A stretch of DNA of 22,201 bases from Acidobacteriota bacterium (GTDB lineage Bacteria > Acidobacteriota > Aminicenantia > Aminicenantales > Aminicenantaceae). Positions within the stretch are counted from its first letter, which is position 1. Every line of letters starts with the position of its first letter. Made by a program: the position numbers and the translations under genes. Where the stretch lies: positions 1 through 22,201 of the forward strand of contig JAUWSR010000016.1 of NCBI GenBank assembly GCA_030609975.1, in the 5' to 3' direction. Below the pieces are notes generated by a model. The model searched no databases. It saw only the letters and a program-made list of their open reading frames with translations, and had not been told where the DNA came from. Shown one piece after another: positions 1 through 5,752 of this stretch.

Positions 1-90
1 ACCGCCCTGCTCATCTCCCTCCTGACGGTAAGCTCCAAAGCTATAAAAGCCGCCATCGCCAATCCCGTCAAAGCACTCCGCTATGAATAA
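1..90 (+). CDS. C-terminus of an FtsX/MacB-like ABC transporter permease (partial)
   Basis: Frame 1 is open from the window edge to a TAA at 88-90 and encodes 29 residues ending KAAIANPVKALRYE. The two complete permeases in this window end in almost the same way (NPIDSLRYE and DPVTSLRYE), so this is the last transmembrane helix and cytoplasmic tail of a paralogous FtsX-fold permease of the MacB type. Such proteins sit in the inner membrane and normally pair with a LolD/MacB-like ATPase, which is not visible here. Only the tail is present, so nothing can be said about its periplasmic domain or start. Confidence 0.85.
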   Translation, partial: TALLISLLTVSSKAIKAAIANPVKALRYE

Positions 91-318
91 TATCCGTGGT
101 CAGTCCTAGCTAACTCACTGATATAATTAGACTTAAAGCAATTATCGCCTTAAATAACTCATTATAGCGACTTATCATCCTCGGAATCATCAATCTAATG
201 AAATCCAGGACATGAATAGAGCAGTTCTTTAAATTTGTCCTTTTTTGGAATATTTCACCTTACAAATTGTATCACCTTATAGAGTAACTTAATTCAATCG
301 CAAATGAGGAAATATCAC

Positions 319-1383
319 ATGAAAAATTTCTCCATGAAAAGAAAAATATTTTTCCTAATCTTAATACTTACAACGACATCTCTTATAAAAGCCACCCAAG
401 AAACAGTATTAGAAAACATCTATGCCCCGGGCATGATTAAAGTCAACGGGGAGGAGATGATCGTGCTTGAAGGAGCGACAATATACATCTTTTCTCTTCC
501 CGACCTCCAACAAAAAATGTCTTTCGGCCAGAAAGGGGAAGGCCCGGGAGAGATGATGTCATTTCCTTTCTTTTTTAACACCGTCGTTGCCCTCCCCAAC
601 GAATACTTTGTGGATAGTCAAGACAAAGTCCTGTACTTCTCCAAAGACGGAACCTTCATTAGAGAACAAAGAAAACCGATAGGTGTGGCCAATATTACCC
701 CAGTCGGCAAGAATTTCGTCGGCTCAAAACTGGCCGTCATCGAAGACAAAACACAATATCAGGCGGTGGTCCTGTATGATGATAAATTTGAGATCGTGAA
801 GGAATTGGCAAGAGAAGTCTCCCCTGCCCAAAGTGTAAAAATGACGACAGAGCTGCCGCCAGATGCCCTCAATTTTGCGGTGTACAAAGAGAATATCTTC
901 GTAGAAAAAAGCCGCGAAGGATTCTTGATCGAAGTGTATAACAGCGGCGGGGAGCTTATACGAAAGATCAGGAGTGAGATTAAAAGAAAGTCCATTGGGG
1001 GGAAAGAAAAGAAAAAACTTCTGGAAAATTTCAAAAAAGATCCTTCGGTAAAAGCAGCTGGATTTGACAATATCATCCGACAGACAAAGTTAATCTATCC
1101 CGACAGTCTGCCTGCGATCACCGGCCTTGAGATCGCTGATAACAAATTGTATGTCAAAACCTCGCAAAGATACGCAGATCAATCAGATTTTCTGGTGCTG
1201 GATCTGGAAGGGAATCAACTCGGTCACATCCAAATGCCCGGCCTCACCGAGACACCTTTAGTAGCACATCTTTTAAACGTAAAATACTACACTATCAGCC
1301 AAGGAAAAATCTATTATTTGACCTTCGGAGAGAAAGAAACCAAACTGATTGTAAAATCCATAAACATAGAAACTAGATTTTAA
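319..1383 (+). CDS. Exported 6-bladed beta-propeller-like protein
   Basis: The protein has about 354 residues, with a basic N-terminus (MKNFSMKRK) and a hydrophobic stretch (IFFLILILTTTSL) that make a signal peptide. The segment FGQKGEGPGEM is the recurring signature of the exported 6-bladed beta-propeller proteins common in Bacteroidota and Acidobacteriota-like genomes, usually annotated only as 6-bladed beta-propeller. Strand-rich stretches such as LYFSKDGTFIREQ and FLVLDLEGNQLGHIQMPG look like propeller blades. An ATG at 304 is in frame, but TGAGGA at 305-310 sits 8-9 nt before the ATG at 319 and nothing similar precedes 304, so I prefer 319. It stands alone between the permease end and the thioredoxin-like gene. 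Its ligand is unknown. Confidence 0.75.
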   Translation: MKNFSMKRKIFFLILILTTTSLIKATQETVLENIYAPGMIKVNGEEMIVLEGATIYIFSLPDLQQKMSFGQKGEGPGEMMSFPFFFNTVVALPNEYFVDSQDKVLYFSKDGTFIREQRKPIGVANITPVGKNFVGSKLAVIEDKTQYQAVVLYDDKFEIVKELAREVSPAQSVKMTTELPPDALNFAVYKENIFVEKSREGFLIEVYNSGGELIRKIRSEIKRKSIGGKEKKKLLENFKKDPSVKAAGFDNIIRQTKLIYPDSLPAITGLEIADNKLYVKTSQRYADQSDFLVLDLEGNQLGHIQMPGLTETPLVAHLLNVKYYTISQGKIYYLTFGEKETKLIVKSINIETRF

Positions 1384-1447
1384 AACGAGGATTTCGCCAC
1401 ATAGCAACCAAACAGAGGTATCATACATATAAAATATATGAATAAGC

Positions 1448-1475
1448 TTGAGTTTCTCTATCAGTTTGATATAGT
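1448..1475 (+). promoter_or_regulatory. Candidate sigma70-like promoter for the thioredoxin-like selenoprotein gene
   Basis: TTGAGT (1448-1453) and TATAGT (1470-1475) are separated by 16 bp and lie just upstream of the strong Shine-Dalgarno AGGAGG at 1485-1490 and the ATG at 1496. The predicted transcript start would leave a leader of only about 14 nt, which makes this call tentative. Confidence 0.35.
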
Positions 1476-1495
1476 AAACGCGTTAGGAGGAGCAA

Positions 1496-2803
1496 ATGAA
1501 AAAATTTCTTCCCATCTTACTCATTCTATGTTTCGGGCTGGTCTTCTGTTCCTCCGGTGAAAAGGGTGTCACCGGATCAGATACAGCAGATTTGGTCCCC
1601 ACTCAGTTTTCAGAACTTGGATTTGCCGAGGTCTTGGCCCAGGCGCAACAGGAAAATAAGTATGTGCTGGTCGATTTTTTCTCGCCCACGTGAGGAGGCT
1701 GCGTACAGTTAGACCAGTTGGTCTTTCAAAATAAAGAGCTTGGCAGTTTTTTTAATAAAGAATTCATCGCTTTCCGGGTCGCCCCTTCAGATGACGCCTG
1801 GAAAGAAATGAGAGAAAGATACGAGATCCGGGGAACCCCCACAGTCGTGCTTGTAAAGGCCGATGGGGAGGAACTCGACAGGGTCAACGGCTTTGATGGG
1901 GTTGATGAATTTGTATCTTCAGTCAAAGAATACCTTTCCGGAAACAATCTCATCTCCACTTTTATTTCAAACGTGGAGGCGAATCCCGATGATGTCGAGG
2001 TAAATTTCAAATTAGGGAAGAAATATTCGAGTCGCTGGGACGACGAAAAAGCCTATCCCTATTATGCAAAAGCCATTGAACTCGATCCCGATGATACAAA
2101 AGGCTTTAAAGCCGAGGCCACACTGCGTATGGCCGTTTATAAGATAAGGTCAAGAGAAAATCCCGATCCAGGACCACTCAAACAATTCATCGCCAACAAT
2201 ACCAATGAAGAATTCATGTATGAATCCTACTCCAGCCTGGCACGCTATTACCAGATGCAGAAGGAAAATGACAAGGTCCTGGCAACCTGGGAAGAGGTAT
2301 TGGCAAAGCTGCCGGATAAACCCAATGTAATGAACGAGTACGCCATGACTGTCTTTAATCTTCGCGAAGAAAGCAAATATGAAACCGCGAAGAAACTGGC
2401 GGAAAAGGCCCTGAATTCAGGAGATGAAGACGCACTTTTTATCGGATATTACAACTTGATCACCTACCACCGGCTTAAAGAAGACAATGACAGTGCCTTA
2501 GCCATGTATGAAGAAGCCATCCAAAAACTCCCAAAGGAACCGTTTTTCAAGTATGGATACGCCACCATTGTCACGCGTGAAAAGCTAACAAATAATTACG
2601 ACCGCGCCATCGAACTGACTAAAGAGGCCATAGCGATGAACACCGATTCGGCTGTCTATTGGGATACCTTGTCGGGATTGTACTTCGAAAAAGGCGAGCG
2701 CGAGGAAGCCATCAAGGCGATAGAAAAAGCCTTGGAATTGAGACCGGACAGCAAAGTTTACCAGTCGAAGCTGGAAAAATACCAGGGGCAGGAAGAGAAA
2801 TAG
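1496..2803 (+). CDS. Probable selenoprotein: exported thioredoxin-like domain (UGGC) with TPR repeats
   Basis: The frame runs 435 codons if the TGA at 1691-1693 is read as selenocysteine (residue 66). Residues 1-20 form a signal peptide ending LVFCSS, an atypical lipobox with C19. Residues about 35-135 are thioredoxin-like: YVLVDFFSPT, then TGA, then GGC, where thioredoxins have VDFxAxWCxxC. The TGA thus stands at the nucleophilic first Cys and C69 is the resolving Cys. The cis-Pro motif RGTPTVV follows (P115). Residues about 140-430 are TPR repeats, such as AYPYYAKAIELDPDD and AIKAIEKALELRPDS. No other Cys is visible in the mature protein. AGGAGG lies 5 nt before the ATG. The likely role is periplasmic thiol redox or a folding scaffold. 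The alternative is a nonsense mutation of TGC or TGT. If TGA is read as stop, only a 65-residue fragment is made. Confidence 0.82.
1691..1724 (+). promoter_or_regulatory. In-frame UGA plus candidate bacterial SECIS hairpin
   Basis: TGA at 1691-1693 is followed by a perfect 6-bp inverted repeat: AGACCA (1711-1716), GT (1717-1718), TGGTCT (1719-1724). Drawn with a five-pair stem it has an AGUU loop starting about 22 nt after the UGA. Bacterial SECIS elements, as I recall them, place a small apical loop roughly 16-37 nt after the UGA with a G in the first two loop positions, which this satisfies. The lower stem is not well paired, so the structure is short. SelB binding is inference. Confidence 0.55.
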
Positions 2804-2814
2804 GCCGGGCAAGG

Positions 2815-2850
2815 TTCCCGGGACAAAAGTAGCCGGGGAATTTATTCTTT
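2815..2850 (+). terminator. Candidate Rho-independent terminator after the thioredoxin-like gene
   Basis: TTCCCGG (2815-2821) pairs with CCGGGGAA (2833-2840) as 7 bp with one bulged G, around an 11-nt loop, and is followed by the T-rich run TTTATTCTTT. It starts 12 nt after the stop codon at 2803 and would separate this gene from the downstream peptidase gene, which has its own promoter. Confidence 0.5.
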
Positions 2851-2888
2851 AAGTTTGAATTCTAGGACAGGTACTGTATATATTGAAT

Positions 2889-2917
2889 TTGACCGACTGA
2901 ACTCTGGATGCTTTAAT
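2889..2917 (+). promoter_or_regulatory. Sigma70-like promoter of the M23 peptidase gene
   Basis: TTGACC (2889-2894) and TTTAAT (2912-2917) are separated by exactly 17 bp. The predicted transcript start is near 2924, leaving a leader of about 11 nt before the ATG at 2935. No Shine-Dalgarno sequence is visible in it. Confidence 0.55.
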
Positions 2918-2934
2918 ACGTATCAAAGAACAAA

Positions 2935-4317
2935 ATGAGGATAAGAATAGTCTCCTGCACTTTGATCCTACTGCTTGCCGGCTTTTTTGCCTGCACCCAG
3001 CCTGAAAAAGTTCCCCAACCCTATCGATCCAACAATGCCCACGAAGACTATTTAATATCCCTGCAGCAGGCCAACCTCATAGAGACAGCCTTGGGGAAGG
3101 ATTGGATCGCCGCATCAGAAGCAGCGGTCAGTCAACCTGTAGACATCTCATCTCCCTTTGAAGAGATTTTTTATGCGGATTCCCGATCAGCTTTTGCTCT
3201 AGCATATCGCTTCGATGTGATCAGAGGACACCGGACCACCATCGAAGTCATCCATGTGGGGGAAAAGTCAGCGCGCATATTCATCGATCTTTTCCGTTGG
3301 GCTAGTGAAGACCGCAAAACCTGGGAACGGGTGGCCAGCGCCCCGAAAGATGAGAGCCGCTTGGAATTCGAGCCGCGCCTCGATGCACGTTATGTGGTAC
3401 GGATACAACCGGAACTTCTGCGGGGCGGGAGGTTCACGATCACGATCCGCAACCAAGCCTCCCTGGAATTTCCTGTTCAGGGTTATGACCGCCGCTCGAT
3501 CGGAAGTGGCTTCGGAGAATCCCGAGATGGCGGCAGGCGGGAACACCATGGGGTGGATATCTTTGCGCGCCGGCACACTCCCATCATAGCACCCGTGGAT
3601 GGATATGTCCGGCGCGTGGGAGAGCAGAGATTGGGAGGCCGGACCATCTGGATGCGCGATGGAAGAGTTCCAGACAAAAATATGTACTTCGCTCATCTCC
3701 AGGACTATAAGGTCGAACCGGGGACTGAAGTAAAGGCCGGCCAGATAATTGGAACCGTAGGCAACACCGGAAATGCCCGAACCACTCCTCCCCATCTCCA
3801 CTTCGGCATCTACTATCGAGGAATGGGGGCGGTCGATCCTATGAACTTCATCCTCAAGGTCAATGACACTCCGAAGCCGGTCACGGCAGATATTCAAGCG
3901 CTGGGCCGTTGGGCAAGAACTCTGGAGAATAGCACCTCACTGAGCACCTCCAGTGGTTCGCCAGAAAGCGAAGAAATCACTTTGGAACAGAACACCCCGG
4001 TGCAGATTTTAGCGGCTGTTGCGGACATGTATCGCATCCAACTTCCTGATGGAGAAACGGGCTATATAAACTCGAGCAGAATCGAGTCCCTGGAAGGAAG
4101 CCTTGAGACCCAAGCGCTGCCGACTGCCCAATCTCTCAAGGTAGCTCCCCATGATACCGCCTTGGCCATGGAGGCCATTGCATCTGGGGAAGAATTTGCT
4201 ATCTTGGGTGAATACCGGGGATACTGGTTCATTCGTACCGATAAAGGTCGCACAGGTTGGATGGCAGTTCCTCACCCTTCGGAGGCTCAAAGCCAACGGG
4301 ATTCTTCACTCCGCTAA
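2935..4317 (+). CDS. Lipoprotein M23 (LytM-type) metallopeptidase with two SH3-like segments
   Basis: The protein has 460 residues. The N-terminus MRIRIVSCTLILLLAGFFAC is a signal peptide ending in a lipobox-like Cys20, so it is probably membrane-anchored and periplasmic. Residues about 185-310 form an M23 domain. The zinc-site motif HHGVD gives H204 and D208, FAHL gives H254, and the signature HLHFG gives H287 and H289, so all expected catalytic residues are present and an active peptidoglycan or peptide endopeptidase is likely. EPGTEVKAGQIIGTVGNTG is typical of the family. Two bacterial SH3-like segments follow, around residues 340-385 (DGETGYINSSRIE) and 400-450 (GRTGWM), likely wall-binding. 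Residues 60-180 form a beta-rich pre-domain that I do not recognise. The gene has its own promoter and lies tail-to-tail with the cupin gene, 6 bp apart. Confidence 0.88.
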   Translation: MRIRIVSCTLILLLAGFFACTQPEKVPQPYRSNNAHEDYLISLQQANLIETALGKDWIAASEAAVSQPVDISSPFEEIFYADSRSAFALAYRFDVIRGHRTTIEVIHVGEKSARIFIDLFRWASEDRKTWERVASAPKDESRLEFEPRLDARYVVRIQPELLRGGRFTITIRNQASLEFPVQGYDRRSIGSGFGESRDGGRREHHGVDIFARRHTPIIAPVDGYVRRVGEQRLGGRTIWMRDGRVPDKNMYFAHLQDYKVEPGTEVKAGQIIGTVGNTGNARTTPPHLHFGIYYRGMGAVDPMNFILKVNDTPKPVTADIQALGRWARTLENSTSLSTSSGSPESEEITLEQNTPVQILAAVADMYRIQLPDGETGYINSSRIESLEGSLETQALPTAQSLKVAPHDTALAMEAIASGEEFAILGEYRGYWFIRTDKGRTGWMAVPHPSEAQSQRDSSLR

Positions 4318-4323
4318 CTCCAC

Positions 4324-4830
4324 CTATAAAGCGGTTTTCCACCCTCTTGACTTGTCTCCCAAAGGGACAACTGCGCAATAGCATCGCTGAACACTCTTGA
4401 CCCAGGAGCGGTGCCCTTTTCCCCAGGTGTCCTGCACCAGAACAAAACTCCCTGGACCGAATTTGCGCTTTTCCCCATCAGAAACTTCAACCCCCAGTTC
4501 ACCGATGAGGACAAAAACATACTGGCGCTGGGGTGCAGGATGAAAGTCACCGTACCAGCCAGCAGGACTGGAGATGAACGACACATTCTCAGCAGCCATG
4601 GCCTCAGTCACAGAGATAGGAGGAGCTGGCGGAGCATAGTCAATCAATTGGAACGCCATATTTTCATCCGAAAAATGGGATTCTCCATCGGCATCCGTAT
4701 AGATCCTGGCATAAGCGAGAGGTTCAGATACCTTAATATTCAGCTGCTTTTGGGTCAGCATGAGGTGAAGTGACGATGACAAAATCAAGATCAAGAGAAA
4801 ACATAAAATGAATCGATTCGATATTTTCAT
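4324..4830 (-). CDS. Membrane-anchored or exported cupin-domain protein
   Basis: The 168-residue protein starts at the ATG complementary to 4828-4830, preceded by GGGAGGT at good spacing; an upstream in-frame ATG at 4881 lacks such a site. Residues 6-25 are hydrophobic, a signal peptide or signal anchor. The cupin core lies in residues about 85-155: HPAPQRQYVFVLIGELGVEVSDGE, here cut as the H97 strand and the following GELGVEV strand, then FGPGSFVLVQDTWGKGH with H140. This arrangement occurs in many small cupins of unknown substrate and suggests metal binding through H97 and H140. Its substrate cannot be read from the sequence. It ends in TAG, a few bases from the end of the convergent peptidase gene, and appears to be monocistronic. 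Confidence 0.78.
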   Translation of the reverse strand: MKISNRFILCFLLILILSSSLHLMLTQKQLNIKVSEPLAYARIYTDADGESHFSDENMAFQLIDYAPPAPPISVTEAMAAENVSFISSPAGWYGDFHPAPQRQYVFVLIGELGVEVSDGEKRKFGPGSFVLVQDTWGKGHRSWVKSVQRCYCAVVPLGDKSRGWKTAL

Positions 4831-4876
4831 GGGCACCTCCCAGGCAACATCTTTATCCCTTTCTGTGTTTTGTCTC

Positions 4877-4906
4877 AGCATATATATTCATTGACGCTTC
4901 GTCAAT
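4877..4906 (-). promoter_or_regulatory. Cupin gene promoter with -35 box inside a palindrome
   Basis: On the minus strand TTGACG (4905-4900), 17 bp, then TATGCT (4882-4877) make a good sigma70-like promoter about 47 nt before the start codon. The -35 box is the left arm of a 17-bp dyad, ATTGACG-CTT-CGTCAAT (4890-4906), a plausible operator overlapping the promoter. Confidence 0.45.
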
Positions 4907-4995
4907 TTATCCCAGGTTTCCAGCTCAGGAATTCTCTGTCCCCGTTCTCTAAATTTACTATTCCGTCTTCGAGCTCTCATACGACAAATTTCATA

Positions 4996-5064
4996 AGAAC
5001 CTCGAGAACATATATCGGCTGCGCAGCCGCAACTTACTGGTTCTGTCTATCACAGAACTCTGTG
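4996..5064. repeat. Cluster of nested and overlapping dyad symmetries in a gene-free stretch
   Basis: The 286-bp gap between the cupin and methyltransferase genes holds a perfect 14-bp palindrome, CGGCTGCGCAGCCG (5016-5029), flanked by arms AGAACC (4996-5001) and GGTTCT (5039-5044). Adjoining it are GTTCTGT/ACAGAAC (5040-5046 with 5052-5058) and CACAGA/TCTGTG (5051-5056 with 5059-5064). The last three share bases and could not form together. I do not recognise a known RNA family or repeat element. An 84-codon plus-strand frame across the region (4870-5124) has no recognisable protein features. Confidence 0.5.
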
Positions 5065-5167
5065 CTAAAAGGCAAATTTCAAGGGCAAATTGGACAACCT
5101 ATCAATATAAAAGCACCCTTGTAAGGTTTATCTCATTTTTTTTCAACAAGCTCTATAAGTCGGAGCG

Positions 5168-5680
5168 CTATCCAACTATCCATCTTGGAACTTTTTTTAT
5201 ATATTCCGCATAATCCTGCTCGAAAACGACCAGCAGTTGTTTTTCTTCGTAGGCGGCGATGAAATTGTAGAACACAAATATGAAGATCCAGAGGACAAAG
5301 GAAGCAAGCGACAAAGTAGCGACAATGAAGGCAAGGTAGAGCACCAGGACGCTTAGGTATAGGGGATGCCTCACTTTAGAGAAGGGGCCGGTATGAAGGA
5401 GTTTTCTCTCGGATTCGCGGGCTTCGGAAACAACATGATGGCTGGCGCGGAATAAGTAAAACGAGATGCCAAATAAAAGGGCTGCCAGGATCAGACGAAC
5501 AGCCAGAGGGATGTATACGGCTAAGACAGTCGAGAACTTGAAAACAAAAGAATCTAAAACCCAGACGATCAAAAAAATAAAAATAAAGACAATCTGCCCC
5601 AGATCGCCGTATGGATGTTCTCCCGGCAGCTTGCCTTGTCCGAAATGATGTTGTTTCGAATTGTGATTTTCTGATGACAT
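5168..5680 (-). CDS. Isoprenylcysteine carboxyl methyltransferase-like membrane protein
   Basis: The protein has 170 residues from the ATG at 5680, preceded by GGAGGG; an in-frame ATG 15 nt further upstream has no such site. It has four or five hydrophobic segments (about residues 28-42, 52-76, 108-140). The family core is present: HTGPFSKVRHPLYLS (R104-H105-P106), AAYEEKQL (E145, E146) and the C-terminal YAEYIKKVPRW. These match the ICMT/PEMT superfamily of integral membrane methyltransferases that use S-adenosylmethionine. Bacterial members rarely have a known substrate, so a lipid or small thiol or amine acceptor is only a guess. The N-terminal 25 residues are polar and His-rich. The gene lies 72 nt downstream of the permease gene on the same strand and could be read from it. 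Confidence 0.82.
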   Translation of the reverse strand: MSSENHNSKQHHFGQGKLPGEHPYGDLGQIVFIFIFLIVWVLDSFVFKFSTVLAVYIPLAVRLILAALLFGISFYLFRASHHVVSEARESERKLLHTGPFSKVRHPLYLSVLVLYLAFIVATLSLASFVLWIFIFVFYNFIAAYEEKQLLVVFEQDYAEYIKKVPRWIVG

Positions 5681-5752
5681 GTGCCCTCCATCCAAGTCGA
5701 TGAGGTTATCTGCTTCTACTTATCATATCAAAATGGAAGGGCCATGACACAT

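Noticed and set aside
304..318. ATG at 304 as start of the propeller protein
   Set aside because: No Shine-Dalgarno sequence precedes it, whereas TGAGGA is correctly placed before the ATG at 319.
1691..1693. TGA reassigned as a sense codon (genetic code 4 or 25)
   Set aside because: The PadR, kinase, ABM, sortilin-like and third permease genes all end properly at TGA, so TGA is a normal stop in this genome.
1718..2803. A separate 361-residue protein starting at a TTG at 1718
   Set aside because: It is in the same frame as the upstream 65-codon stretch, begins in the middle of the thioredoxin fold and has no ribosome binding site; reading through the TGA as Sec explains both pieces.
3268..3897. 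209-codon minus-strand open frame
   Set aside because: It is antisense to the M23 peptidase catalytic domain, which carries all expected zinc ligands.
4870..5124. 84-codon plus-strand open frame in the cupin-methyltransferase gap
   Set aside because: No recognisable protein features or ribosome binding site; composition looks non-coding and the stretch is full of dyads.
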